Source: Diplosphaera chodatii
Lineage: Eukaryota > Chlorophyta > Trebouxiophyceae > Prasiolales > Stichococcaceae
DNA length: 64,000 bases
Direction of reading: 5' to 3'
Assembly: GCA_032358165.1 (NCBI GenBank)
Contig: JAALGY010000019.1
Span: 1,612,001 to 1,676,000 of the forward strand
In this document: positions 1-14,300 of the stretch, piece after piece
Numbering within the stretch: position 1 is the first letter of the stretch
Layout: each line of letters opens with the position of its first letter
The notes under the pieces: model-generated
Databases searched by the model: none
What the model was told of the DNA's origin: nothing
What the model saw: only the letters and a program-made list of their open reading frames with translations
Program-made: the position numbers and the translations under genes

Positions 1-3000
1 GGCGTCTGCTGTGACGCGCCCATACAGCAGCTGCTGCTCCTGGCCGCCGCGATGTTCCGGCGCATATGCGCACAGCTCGCCTGCGTCGCCACGCTCAGGG
101 TGTTCCGACACAATGCAAAGTGACAGATGTGGAAGCTTGCATGGCATGAGCGCTGAGCTATGCAGGGGCATGGGCTGCTTGCCGGTGTTGCTGTGCCTCA
201 CAACAGTTGCTGCCTGCGGCATGCGTGCTTGCCTGCACAGAATGGCCTCAACGGCCGCAGCTGCGCGCACGCGGCGTCCGCTGCCAGCAGCGGCGTTCCC
301 GGCTGCCCAGCGCCGGCCAGGCGGTCCACCTCCAGGCCGCCTGCACACACGTACTGCATGCTCAGCACAGAATACATCACACACACCACACCTGGGAGCA
401 CCTCTGGACAAACACCCATCACAAACATCAAAGCGCACATTGCCCTGAGCTCAAAGCTGATAACCTTCTGCAGCTTCCTACTGAGGCACATGCCTCGCAA
501 CTTGTAACTGGGCCACAGCACAGTGCCTGCAGAGGGGCTTGCCTGTGCTCTGACTGAGGCCGCCTGGCGCCAGCTCAGCCGCGATCCCCGGCAGCAGCGC
601 AGCGTCCGCCGCCAGAAGGGACTGCAGCGGCAGCGGAAGTGGGGACCCGAGCGCCGCTGAGATGGCTGCAGCGAGGACGGTGGCTGCTGGGACGCCCGGC
701 GGCGGCGCGGCAATCACAGCAGTTTTGCCGTCCACGTCCACAAAGAACGGCACCTGCTCCAGGACTTTGTTTTGTCAGCTGGCAGCACGTTGACTGGCAC
801 GAAATCGACCAGGCACCACGGTCACGAAACTGTTCGCCAAGGCCATATCCAGCACTTCTGATCTTGCCTTGAGTGCGTCGCCGGCCTCGGCGCCATCAGA
901 ACGCCGCACAACCCGCGTGTAGCAGCGCTCCACGAAGCGCAGGCCGCCAGCAAGCTTCCCCAGCCGGGCTGCAACCTGCATGCACACCGGTAACATGCTA
1001 ATGATCAACCAAGCAGTGCAAAGCGCTCTGGTCGGGTTCGCACCAATTTCAACGATCCTCTGATACTTGCAGCAATCAAATTACGCAGCATAAATGGATG
1101 ACCGCAACAGGGTGTGTGTTCTACCATCAACTAGGGTATGCAGCGCCACTGCACAGGTGCATATAGTTCAAGTTCGCACCTCTCGTGCAGGCAGGGGCTG
1201 TAGTGATGGCACTGCGTCAGCGGACGCATGCAGCACATCACATACTGCCGCCGCAAAGGCTGGCAGCTGCAGTCGCTCACGTGCTGATGCCAAGGGAATG
1301 TCCTGCGCAGGGGCAACCAGCTTACAGGGCTGTATCAGGTGCAGCAGACATGACGGTGCTGAGGCAGGCACTGGGCACAAGATATGTTCACGGATAATCA
1401 AGCGCATGATTGCCACCGGCCTGCACGGCTGACGTTTACCTGGATGGACTGCAACTCGTTGTCGCTGGACGTGCCAAAGCTGTCCAGCACCTCGACCACG
1501 ACTTGCTCCAGGGGAGGGATGTGCAGCACTTTTGCAATGGCAGGGCCCAGTTTGGGGTGCGCAACGGCCAGACGCCGGGCGTCCACCCTGCAAACATTGC
1601 ACGCCTCCCACACGCTGTGGCACACAGAAGGTGCCGGCGGATGCACCGTACGACTTGCACGCATTCGCAGTGAAGCTCAACCTCCGTTGTGATCCCAGCA
1701 GAGCAGCATGCTAGCGCAGCAAGTGTGGTGCTACAGGAGCGGACCCACACCCAGAGGCGCTGCAAACTCGCAGGCTGGTTGCGCAGCCTGGCTGCACGGC
1801 AGCACGTTCTGGTGCTGTCGGGTTTGGAGCGTCTGGTTTGGGACGTCTGGGCTGTCGCACCTGCGCAGCAGGCTGCGGGGCGCGGTGCCGATGTGCACGC
1901 AGGCTCCAGCGGGCGCCAGCCGCCCGTCCGCGGTCAGCACCGGCACCCTGCCGCGCGCAGCGGCCTGCCTCGTCGCCTTAATCTGCACCCATCAGGCAGT
2001 CATCGCCGCGATGTACAGGGTGACCACAGGTGTGGGGGGCCGACCTGGCCCCCATCACGGCTTGAGATGCTGCCGCGCAGCAGCTGCAGCACTGGCCGGA
2101 GGACAAGTGGCATGGGTGACATGACACTCTTCTTGATGCTATGGGGCACTTGTTCAGTCCGGAAAGGACTGCGCTGCCAAGCAGTATGCAGCAGCTCACC
2201 TGCGCGGCGTCGGCATCGTTGCACAGGGTGCCCAGGAGCTGCAGCGCAGCGGCGCGCTCGTTGGCGTTCAGGACTGCGCCGCCGCCCGCCTCGAGCAACT
2301 CCGCGGCCAGCTGCAGCAGGTCGGCAGGCGAGTTCGCGTCCCGCATGCCGAGCGTGCGCAGCAGCTGGTCCCAGCGGCGGTGCTCCGCCGGGAGCTGCAG
2401 GTACAGACAGCCCATTATCAGAGATGCATATCGACACGTGAATACTGCTATGTTTCGCACAAGCTTGCGCAGACAACAGCAGTGCTCACCACTGTGAGAA
2501 GAGAAGTGCATGCAGCAGTTCATCGCACCAGAATACCTAGCAAAGCATGTCTTGGCTTACCTCGTAGATGAAGGGTGCGAGATTCTGCGGCAGGCGTGCA
2601 AACAGGCGACCCGGCGCAATGAGGCGGCTGCCCGCTGCCACCGGTACCAGCGGTACCATTGTCAGCTCTGATGCCTGCAGCCGGTGATGGGCTAATTTAT
2701 CGCTTGTGATTGACTGTTGTGACCGTGCACCTGATGTTGGTGCACGAAGGAGAGACGATCCTGACTGGCAGCAGCAGCACGTCCTACTGAGCTGTGTGTG
2801 GTGGCAGCACACTGGCCGCCGCAGTCTCCGTTCTGAGCCGCACCTGTGATGGCGTCAGCCCCTGACCAGAGAGGTAACCAGCAACAGCGGCAAAGGCGGC
2901 GTCCGGAGCTGGCCGACCTGCCGGCCAGGCGGCTAGGGCCGCTTCACCGCCATCGGCACCCACCTGCATACAAACACACATGCAGCTGACCGGTTCTGAG

Positions 3001-6000
3001 GGGATATCGCTGGCACATAGCACTGGCTCAGGCAAGTGACGACTTGCTGTGACAGCATGCCACTGTCACATGGCCATGCTGCACGACACTGATCGTTGCA
3101 GTATGCACAGGCACCCACCGCCTGCAGGTGCGCAATGACGGTGGAGGCGACCGGCGGCGACCGCAGCCGCAGCGCCGACCAGGCGAATCCCGGCGGCACC
3201 GACCTGACAACGCAGGCGCCGTGGCACAGCTCAACAGGTGCTATCACCACACAACATGCCAAAGTTGCTATGCAGCATGCACAAGCATTAGGCAGCACCA
3301 AGCTTTGCTCAGTTTTTGACATTGGTGCACGCATAAAACAAGCTTTGTGGGAATGCTGTGTCGCACAGGTCCTCAAGGATGGGCGCGGCCGCCCAGGCAA
3401 GCGCCCAGTCAGCCGGGACTGCGGCCTCAGTCAAGCAGGCCAGCACCCGATCACCACCCGGCTGCCCTGGCTTCGCCTGCATTCGGGTGTGCCCCACTTC
3501 CATGGCTGCTGCTTGATGAGGACATCAATCAGTGCAGGCTACACTTCTGTCCGTGCATCGCCCTATGGAGGATGCAGCGCACCCTGAGAGCCGGCACAAA
3601 GGCGATGTTGCCCAGCTCGTGGAAGACATGGGGTGCAAACAGCGCATCTGCCTTGGCCGCCAGGTGCGCCGCAAGCAACTCCGCGGCCTGCACAAGGTTG
3701 CACTCAGCTTGAGGCGTGGATGGATATATGCCAAAGGCACAGCGCTACACCGGATCAGACGTCACAGGGAGTCATCAATTAATATCAATCAATGTTTCAC
3801 GGGTCAACAACAGCACTGTCCAGGCGCAGTGAGCGCACCTTCATAGCACCAGCTGCAGCTGCTGCAGGCTCGTAGCTGACGGCTGCGTCAGCCCAGCTGG
3901 TCGCCACACGCCTCGCACATGCAACGAAGGTCTCAGCATCGTTGACCTCGTGCTTCAGGCCTACCTCCCTCAGGATCTGCAGCAGCATGTCAGATGCATA
4001 TCGGTCTCTCTTGCCATGATGTGCTTACGAGAAACAACGTCACACTAGTTCACTCCACACATGACCCTGGAACACTGCCATGATGTTGTGGGGCACGTGC
4101 AGCATGCACTTTGCTGGCATGCAGCGCGGGACATGTAGGGCGCACCGCCAGCCAGGCGGTCGATGCAAAGATGCCAACTGGGAAGCTGTGCTGCCCAGCA
4201 AACACCAGGTGCAGCAGCCGGGAGCTCGGGTCGAACAGCTCATCTGGCCTCGCTGGCATCCCTTCCACACCTGCAAGTGCAGTTTGCACCAGAGTCGATG
4301 GATCACTGCATCAGATGAGAAAGTGCATGACTGTACAAAACTGGTCACCCAGCTGTTATCTCCACAGCCGCTGCAGCTGAATTTGATTTTGCAGCACCCA
4401 ATGAGTGCTGTCAACGCAAGTCTGCTGAATTGGCTGACTTTGACAAGGCATAACTGCAGGACGAGCTGTTGCACCTGTGTCAACGAACGGCGTCATTGAG
4501 AGTGCTGTCTTCACTGCATCAACCAGCTTAAGGGCGGTCCATTGCCGTTGCACATACCGCAGCACCCGTTGCTGCACCTGCACACATGGGCATCGAGCTG
4601 ATGTTTGCTTTCGGGCATGTAGGTTGAGCAGAACACCTCAGGTGACTGGCCGCAGTGTCAGAATAACATCCACAACAACCTTTAACATCATGAGGTCATT
4701 GCGAGCAGAGTCTTGGGCTGTTTTTTGATGTGACGATGAACCGAACCTGCTGCGGCAGCTGGAGCCACGCCGGGAGCAGGCCCTGCGCGAGGAGCTGCGC
4801 TGCAGTCCAGGAGGGGACGGACAGCCGCTCATACAACGGCGTCAGAGCTGGGTCGTGCTGCAGCAGCCGGTCCTGCAACGCACAGCACTTCAATTACGAA
4901 AGATCCCCTACAGGCCTCCTCCCTTCTCAGCGCCTTGCCATACAAAACGGGACAAGGAATCACGACACAGACTGCACCATTGGGCTGTCATGCAGGCATG
5001 GGCCCGGCCAAATGAGCTCACCTGCAACGTCGCTGGCAGGTCGGCCCAGTCACCACACACAGCTGACAGCACCTCATTGGGGCACACAGCAGCATCTGTA
5101 CCAGCCCCATGATCAGCCCGCATTGCTCCTGCACCTGCACTTGCTAGATGCAGGATCAGCAAGTGAGGTCCGATGATGGCAGTTGCCATGCTTGCAAGTT
5201 TAGGAGCTGACATCACTTGCACGTGCATATGTGCGTTGGGCACGACAAAGCTACGTCCAGCCACTGATATGGCATGCAGGCTTCACCTGTCAAGGGGCGC
5301 CACAGAGGCTTCTGGCTGGTGTGCGCAATGCCAGGGAAGATGGGCAGCCGCAGGAGCAGATCAGCATCTTCCGTCTGCAGGCCCCCTGGCACATGCGCTG
5401 CAAAGTAGAGCAGCAGCTGGCCCCTGTCCTCTGCTGTCATGGCGTCCGTCTGCAAACCAAAAGGCACATGCCTTGCAGATCTCATCAATGATGGTTGCTA
5501 CAGTGGCAGGTGCCACGGCGTACTCAGACTACACAGCACGGTTCCGTGCAGCGATCTTCACTTCAAACACCCAGCAAGGCCTGCACACCTTCAGCAAGCC
5601 GGCATCGGAGCACAGCCGCAACTTGTGCAGAATGATGTCCTCCGTCGGCTCTGTGGCACTGGCTGCAGCCGGCCAGCATGCCGGCGCGGCAATGCCGAAG
5701 TCAGGATGAAGCACCTGCAAGTGGGTAACCAGAGCATGTCGCCCTGACACCCCGCATCTCGCTCTCACAAGCAGTCGTGTGGGCTCTAGCTCCTTCCCTG
5801 AAACAGTTTCGTGCACACTTACAAAGGCAGTCCCTTCCCCACCCCGGTCACCCACAAGCAGTGCTATGCAGCGCACCGGCAAGTCCAAGCGCAACAGCAT
5901 TGGCGTGAGCCACGTCCATAGCAGCGCATCAGGGTGCTGCGGCGCCTGCCCAGCTGCTGCCGAGCCGCCTGTGCCCTCAACCTCCTCCGCTGCAGGTGTC

Positions 6001-9000
6001 GCTGTGCTGCTGATGGCAGGCGCTGCCGCCGTGCCGTCATCACCAGAAGCAGGGGCTTCGCCTGCGGCGGTGCTGTCTGCATTGCCAGGCATGGTCATGG
6101 AGGCCGCTGGCGTGCTGCTGCTGCTCCCGTCAGGTGCGGAGCCGCTGCGAGTGTCGCTGTCAATGCCCAGTGCGGCAATGCCATTCGCCAGCATATCTGC
6201 TGCGCTGGCACCGCCTGCCCCTGCAACTCCGCCAGCCCTGCTGTCTGTGGCAGCTGCATCTGACTGGCCATTGCTGGTGCCAGCTGACAGGGCCTCAGGT
6301 GCCGATATAGCGGGCGGCGGCTGCGGCGGAGCAAACACAAGTGCGCAATGACACATGCGCATGACACCACCTGCAGGAAGAAGACGTTCAGCATGACGTC
6401 TGACTGTCCAGAAAGTGACACAATTGCCAAAAGAAACCAGTCATCACATAAAGCGGCCAGTCATCCTATTGCGTCAAAAGAATCATCATCGAGGCCTTGC
6501 CTGCAGCTAGAGGCAGCAGGCCCCATTCGTGAAGCGCATCCCAGGCGGCTGGGTCATGTGCAGCCGCACTATGGTGCTGCTGCAGGGCCACCAGCATGCG
6601 CCACAGCACCTGCAGCTGCTGCTGTGAGGGGCCCTGCATTTTATGGACAAAAGGGTCAAAGGCCGCGATGCGACTGCAGGGTGCAAGTGGGTTTCGCACC
6701 CTCAGGCAGCGAATGGAGATCCGTCTGCTGCTCGAGCCCTTGCACCTGACCAGGCTGCCATGGCAGCACTCTTGCTGCGAGCGGCACTTGGCCGGCAGTA
6801 CGCATTGGCGGCCTCGGTGTCCAGTGGGGTGGCAGAATGGCGGGCAGGTGCCGCTCAGCAGCAGTCAGCGAGTATGGCCGGACCTGTCACACCATAACAG
6901 TGCCCCAGTGCTAAGGAGAAGCCATGCTACATCTTAGCTGCTGCTGGCGCTGATTCTGTTGCTCAGCACGTTGTGGCGCAAGGAACTGAGATTAACAGCG
7001 TCTTGAAGCATTGTGAGGATGCTCAGAGGATCTTTTGGCAGGTGACCCACCTTTAGCGTGTCTGCCACAACAGCTGTTGCGAAGTGGTGGCCCAGTTGCT
7101 GCACGACATTGTGGCTCAGGAACTGACCCGTCAGGTCTCTTGCTGCAGGTGGGAAGACATCCAATGGCGTCGGCGCCATGCCTGGCGGCCACACAAACAG
7201 CCTGCATGGCAGTGAGGACCGTCAAAACACCCATTATCTGTTTCTGGCCAGTTGGGCCATGGACCGCCGCAACACAGCCACTTGCCATGCTTCCCACGCC
7301 AGTGAGCGATTGGTAGTTGACATGCATCCTGTTGTGCGGAACTTGCGCACTGTCTGGAGCCGAGAGGTACGATTGCTCCGCTTCCTGTAGGCGCTGGTAG
7401 GCCAATGCAATCCCGCACACATGACAGCTTGTAAGCGCCCCGTGCCCCGGTCGTTTCCTGCTGGGGGGTGCTGCTGCTTACACTGGCAGTGCTGTCTGTG
7501 GTGCCGCGCTGTGCTGCCCATGCACCCAAAGCTGGCAGTCCGCCAGCCTGCGCTGCTGTCTGCAGGGCAGCACAGTCATATGATTGAAGATAGGAATCTC
7601 CTGTGCTTCTTGTAGCACATTTAGTGAGGAAGAGAGCAGCAAGTAAGAGTGTCGAACGCAGCTTGAATAGGGCAGCAGGTCTTCATGGATGATCTTTGTT
7701 GGTAAGAGCACGGTTCAACACACCTGCGCCTCCTCCAGGAGACCACGTGCAGCAGCCAGACCGCCCGCCAACCGGGTTTGCACTGCTGCAACTGCAGCTG
7801 CTACGTCGCCCTCCAACCCAGCAGTCTGCATACCCAGGGACCTTGATGTGCATCACAGATATGCGGTACACACTGTTGGCGGTTTGCAATCCAGGTGTCG
7901 ACTCGGTTGTTCGTGCAGTGGGGACATATGTCCAGTTGACCGCTACCAGGTCGCAGGCACAACTGCACTGACGTGACAGCACCTGTGCGGCACTGTCTGG
8001 TGCGGCTGCTGGTGCCTCGGGATCATATATGTCTCCAAAGCAGAAGCGCAGCAGCTCTGCAGCTTCCGGGCCTGTGACGCTGCCGCCATTGCCACGCTTC
8101 CCCATCACCCGCTTCAACATTGTTCTGCACGGCATTGCCCGCACACAGTGTCGTGGACCACGATACTAGCAGGTGTAGCGGTTATCATATCCACAAATTG
8201 CAAGGGCGAGCATCCTTGCAGCTCGTCCTGCAGGAAGGAGAACGCATACTTTTAGGTATGCATTCTCACATGCGCTGTCACGCACCTGACGCTGGCAGGT
8301 GTGAGGGACGCAAGGCCAGTTGTCCCAGAAGCCTCCAGGTCAGCCTTCACATGCCCGGCTGCCTCGTGCAGTGGCGCTCGTGCCAGCAGCCAGGCCAGTG
8401 CCGCAGGACCCATGCCAGCACCATCACCATCCTGCGGCACCACAGTGTCATGGTTGTGGTACGTCCAAGCTGATGCTGCACAACCCAGGCACTTTGCATG
8501 GGAGGCTGCAGCAAGAGGCAGCGGGACAAGGCAGCTTGTTAGCCTTGCCTGCAAAAAGGCTGCATCTGCAGCACCGACCAGGCGGCCGCTGCGCAGGCGC
8601 CACACCTGCCGAGATGCCAAATCCTGACACACCTGCAGGCACCCGAGGTGTACAGCGTCACGCGAGGGCTCAAACTGGGACTTGAGCCACATGCATGTGG
8701 CTCGTCGACAGCAGCAAAAGCAGTAAATTGCAGTGTGATGACTGCAATTCAACACAGAAGACTGTGTGTCGGCGCCGCAGCATGCAGCCCACCTGCTGGG
8801 CAAGCAGGAAGGCAGGGCCGCTGGGTGCCCGAGCCAACAGGGCTGCTGCCGGGGGCACGAGGGCATACAAGTTTGCAGCACCAGCATCCAGAAGCGTGCG
8901 AAATGCTTCGCTCCAGGCCGAGCGGACACAGGCCAGCAGCTCCAGGTTAAATCGCGCTGCGGGGTTGTCTGGAGCAGTGCCCTGAGTGCATGATGCATGC

Positions 9001-11393
9001 AGTGTGACTGCAGCAGTGCCGAAGGAGTATGGTGCAAACAGAGGTGGTAGCAGTTGCAGCAGCCAGACGATCGCGAGACTTGACATAACTTCGTCATTGG
9101 TGGAGGCTTTTCGTACTGAAACAGGTACCTGCCAGGCAACCTTGCGAGTGCCAGCGCGAGACAGCAGGAAGTGTCCAGCAATGTGGACCGGCATGACGGT
9201 GGTCTTGGCCGCCGCTGCAGCAGCGCTATCAGCTGGTGCTGTTGTCGGCGCCGAGAATGCATCTGGCAACGGTAGAAGAACCGAAGCCCCTGCAAAAGCA
9301 ACAGATAGGACAGCATGTTTGACAATGACCTCATCCTGTGCGTGTATGTGTTGCCCTTACATAAGGTGCTAAAGGGCGGATCCAGCACCATAATGTGCCA
9401 CATGTCCCAGGATGGGTGATGCAATAGGGCAAGCAGTAGCACTAAGTCCCACGAGGAGACCTTGCAAGTGATCCACACCTGACACCGGATGGATCTGTAG
9501 GTTTCCAGACACTCCGAGCTGCACAGCGACACCGGCTGCAGGGACTGCGCCGCTGGCCATCAGGCGCCGATCGGCTGCCGCATCTGCAGAGCGGCCCGCG
9601 CCATGGCACCCCATCACCAACCAGCGCTCCACTGTAGCGGCCTCCTCACCTGCAGTTCGTGCATTTGCACACAGACAGTCACATGCAATGCTCTCCTGTA
9701 CCCACTGCATTGAATATAGTATGATCAGCACACAGAGTCTGGAGGATGCTGTGTCTGGATGTCTGCAACACCCACCTTCTTGCCGATGCACCTCCCGCCA
9801 CTGCAGCCGTGTTTTGCTCGGTCGCTGGGCTCGGAGGCGGTCCCCAATGCCAGCAATGCCGCCACGTCGACCTTCCTCGAACACATGCTTGGCGTCGGGG
9901 CTGGGCGATGGTGTGGCAACCTGTGCGCAAGTACAGCAGCACCATCATGCAGCATAGTCGGGTGAGAACCGAAATGCAGCTAGCAGTGCGCATGCAATGA
10001 CCTCGGCAGCAGCTGCCTGTGACATCTGCATGAAGAGTGTGCTCCACAAAGCATGCAACTGACCTGAGCCATCAGGTACGGTTCCGAGGCATCAGCTTCG
10101 AAGCACATGACGCGCACTCGCCGCAGATGCCGCTGGAACAACAAAGACGGCGTCACAGCCGCGACAAAGTCCCCCAGCAATTTTGCTGCATCTTCCTCAC
10201 TCCAACTCTCCTGCAGCAGTCCGTGACAATGGGTGGAGGGGCGTGCTCTAGCAAATGCTGAAGGTTTCTGCAAAATGCCAACACAACAGAGGAAGGATGA
10301 ATCGCCAGCGACGGCAGACCTTGCTGATGCCACCAGCGGCTGCTTGCTCAGGCGTCCGCAGCGCCAGCCGCAGCAGTGTCCCGCTGCAGCCACTGGCAAT
10401 GTTGCCACCAGCAAAGTCCCATGGAGCAAACTGGTGTGGAAAATTCTTCGGCAAGTCGGTACCTGCAGGCCATGTCTCCGATTCTACTGGATCATATTGC
10501 CAATATGCTGACCCAACAAAGGTTCCTCGACATGCTCCAGTGGCTGTCTTGGACGTGGGCAACACCAAGGTGCATCTGCCTTTGTGTACTTCAGTTGCTG
10601 TGGTCACCTGTGAACCGGAACTTGCGGCCTTGTGGCGGCGCGGGCGGCTGCTGGTCGCCAGACGCCGAGCCAGCAGAGGAGGGCCGCCTGCCAGGCGCCA
10701 GCACCCTGCCGCTGGGGTCCCACATGCACAGGCTGTCGCCTGCACGGCAGCACGTTGGTCCACAAAGTCACCACCTTGCTCACTGTCAGACAGGTTGCAG
10801 TATTGCTGGTAGCATATGCTGGATCAATAACGTTTTACTACAGCTTGCGAGCCAGGTGCAACAGCATGGATGCCGCAATACCAGGCAGCGCAATGGGCAG
10901 ATCGGTCAGCGTGTATGCCGCCAGCAGGCCGGCGCCGCCACTGCATGTGCTCCCGCGCAGCCGGAAAGGCTGGCGTGGCAGCTGCAGCTCGCTGAGCTCC
11001 TTGTCATCCAAGCACACTCCTGCAGGCTTCCCCAGATGACACTGGATACTGCTGATGTGAAGGCAACAGTAACTCGAATACGCTGCCAGGTTGTCGCGTT
11101 GCTGCCTGGTCACCCCCTGTGCTGAACCTACTATTGATCGCTCGACATGCAACGGGTGCCTTGCCAGCATACTGCCTGCAACACACACTTGGCAATGTTA
11201 CCAGGACTGTGCCAGTTGCACTGGAGTCACCTGGAATCCGGACGCAGATGGCGAGGCCCTGGAAGGCGGCCAGCCCTGGAAGCAGCATCGATTGGGATGG
11301 GTGCTGCCGGCAGTCGAGCCACAGCTCAAGAGTTGCCGCGCCTGCCGCTTCTGCAACCTCCGCGATGTCGCACAGTGCCTCCAAGCCGCGTGC
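1..11393 (-). other. Sacsin SRR3 and start of C-terminal region, exons 52-88
   Basis: Exons (minus): 11393-11231, 11019-10842, 10732-10608, 10462-10320, 10210-10064, 9875-9776, 9649-9479, 9289-9141, 8981-8793, 8632-8286, 8124-7983, 7825-7724, 7559-7426, 7201-7051, 6853-6746, 6633-6501, 6370-5589, 5449-5287, 5095-5022, 4872-about 4747, 4577-4475, 4270-4146, 3976-3839, 3687-3583, 3476-3367, 3203-3119, 2963-2844, 2674-2561, 2394-2200, 1982-1861, 1587-1440, 1329-1180, 975-817, 753-543, 340-233, 80-<1. The ATPase unit is degenerate: the N box reads DIAEVAEAAGAATLELWLD and the lid reads SGGAGLLAAYTLTDLP. Downstream landmarks persist (LCMWDPSGRVL, FPHQFAPWDF, VLLPLP, WQPGQGPSQQQLQVLW, RLPIFPGI, ELFDPSSRLL, IAFVPALR). 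Introns after 6501, 543 and 233 begin GC. Confidence 0.88.
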
Positions 11394-14300
11394 CTGCGGT
11401 GTAGGTGTCACGACAGTTGGGACATGCTGTGCATGTGTTCTGCATCTTTCGCCCCGACTTGATGGTTGCAGGGTGCAGGAGAAAGCAACAATCTATTGAG
11501 CGAAGAAGGGAGTTGGCTTTGTGAAGCGGGTCCTGCTGATTGGCGCCGGCACTGCTTGTCACTGGATGGGCTGAAGTCACCTGCTGGGCCTCCAGCGCTG
11601 CAGCAATAGTGACCGCTGGTGGACACGGCAGCTGCTGCGTGTGGTCTGTGGAGACCTGCGATTTAACGATTCAGGAGAAGTTGGACCGGAAGTAGTCGGA
11701 CTGGTGAAGCAACCTTGCCCACACTGGAAATCTCTATGTACGCATGGTCATAGCACAGGGTACACTTCATACCAGCTGTGTGTACCTGATGATGGAAGCG
11801 TAGCGACCGTGCGCCCAGCGCCTCTGCGGCGTGCACTGGCACTGCAGGGTGCACCAGGCGCGCGCCATCGCTGGGCAGCCACGCAGCATCGTTGACATGC
11901 AGCAATAGCGGCGGCGCAAACACGCCGTCTGCATCTGGCAGCACTGTTGGAACGTCCAGCAGCGGCTCGCCCTGCAATTGATCATCCACTTCATGATGCT
12001 GGCGGCTAGCAGCAGCGCACGCACTCTGTACGGCAGCTGTTGAATGTCGTCATGGTTGCACCTGCAGAATCCTAGCACCCAGCAGCTCTGCTAGGGCCGC
12101 AGCCGCGGCAATCTGCCGTTCTGATGCCTGAGCACCGCCCACACTGGCTGCTAAGTGGGCCAAAGCGTGTGCAAACTGCGAGGCGCCCGGCTCCTGGGCC
12201 ACCTGCGTGCGATGACGGAACGAGCAGGCGTCATGCCGGGGGCCTCAACAGCCGCTTCTTGCCGATGCATGCTGCATTATTGGAAGTCGCAGTACTGAAA
12301 CCAGCAGAGCTCAACAGGCTACAGTTTTGCCCTGCGTGTGGTGCACTTGAGCAGAGTATGGTATGGGTGATCATCAGGTGGTTGCACAAGTCGCACCCCA
12401 AGGCCCAACAGCAGCTCGCTGTGGCGCTGTGCCAGATCAGCAGGCACAGTACGCAATGGCGCAACTAGGTCAGGGATGCCCTGCAGCGCAGCAGCCGCTG
12501 CCAACGCAAAGCTATTGCCCACCCTGCGACGGCATATTAGACACTAGCAGGGTCAACTGTAAGTGGAATCATCTGCACACTGTGTAACTGAGAATATGTA
12601 TGCGGGTGATGTCCACGCAGAACCTTCGTAGTCCACACATCCGCACGTACCACACCCAGGCGCTGCTGTCCAAGGTGGCTCTAATAATGTCTGCTGCTGT
12701 GGGCTGCACCATTGCAGCACTCAACATGCAGTACAGCTGGTCTGCGACCCCCGCAAGCTTCTCTGCTACCAATCTGTCCGCAACCTGAGCACCAGCGATA
12801 GCAGGATGTAGTCAACTTGAATTGTTTTGTGATAAGGCTGCCAGGCACTGAATCGCTTGGTGTGCTGCTCACCTTGCCGTGCAGCCGTCCCAGTTCCAGC
12901 AGCTGGACTGCCAGGACATTTGGTGAGGGCGGGTCCGCCCATCCCAGGCGGTGTGCCAAGGCCGTGCTGGGCGCCCAGCCTTCTGGCGCATCGACCACCC
13001 GCACACCTGCAAGCTGCGTTGCTGTAGTCCGTGCATGGCAGCAGTTACAACATGTGCCTTGTGCCGCGCTGAAGGGTGCTCATGTCTGCAAGATATGTGG
13101 CAGTGTCTACGACATGTGTCAGTGCAGCCGGCCAGGTCTGTGGATGATGTTTGGTACACCAGTGCACACGCAGCTGAGTGACCTGCAGAGACGAGCCACA
13201 GGTCGGCAGGCGGGCGCGCCAGACGGGGCGGCGCCACAGGTGACAGTTGCTGTTGCCGTCTGGCACCCCTGCCATCCTGATCCCGCTGCTGCGCTCGGGT
13301 CTGGCTGGCAGCTGGCCACGGCAGGCCCTGAACAGGAGGCTGCATGAGCACAGGGCACCAGGGCAGCCGTGTCACTGCTTCCCACAGCTGAACATGGCCT
13401 TCACCACCTGCGACCAGGTTGTGATACGTATTGTCACCCGGCATATGCAATGGATTGTCAACCGGCCCGGATGCAATGGATTGCCACACATGTATTTGGC
13501 TGTCATGGGAGCTTGTAGGTGGTTGACAGGCGATCGCAGACCTTCATGCTGTGCAGCACGATCAAGGTGGTCCAACAGAGCGGCAGCACGCCGCTGCACA
13601 TTCACTACAGCACCCGCGGCCTCTGCTGCCACTGGGTCCGCTGCGATGTGCGCCCCCGCTGCTTCCAGCTGCTGTGCAATGCCTACCAGCGCTTCAAGGC
13701 TGGCAGCCGTCCGCATGCCTAGCTGTGCCAGAGCTGCCAGCACCTGAGCCAAGGAAGGCAAATCGCAGGGGTTACTACCAGCTAAGAACAACTGCACATT
13801 GTCCTTTTGCTGCAATAACCTCAAGCCTGGCATCGTTGTGCAGAACTTGGCGAGCACCGAGTGTTTTGACAAGCTTGCAAGGATGGCCGCACCTGCTCAT
13901 CTGAGCTGAAAGCTGGGCTTGGAAAGCTGGAGTCACCGTCCAGCAACTCTGCTAGCTCGCCATTGCGTGGGTCGAACAGCTGCTTGGGCGACAGCAGTAT
14001 GCCCGTGGCCGTGCTGACAAAGGCGACCTGCATGACGCAAAGTGCAGAAGGCTTGTTGTCAGACTGTTGCGTGTAATGCGGGAGCTACTTGCTGTCTACC
14101 TACCCAGACAATGTAGATGTGTCCTGGCACAGCTGCCAGCACGAGGTTGTCAGGACCAATAGTATCAAACAACAAATGCACACCTCGGACATGGTCTGCC
14201 GGAGGTCGGCCGGCGCATCGTCCATACAACGCAGAAGCGCAACAAATGCTGCATCCCGCGGTGCAGCTGGCAGCACAGCAGCATGTGGCAGCAAGTGCTG

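Noticed and set aside
8252..9532. 426-codon minus-strand ORF read as one gene
   Set aside because: Its last third is a real sacsin exon (8632-8286), but upstream it runs in the wrong frame across other sacsin exons and introns.
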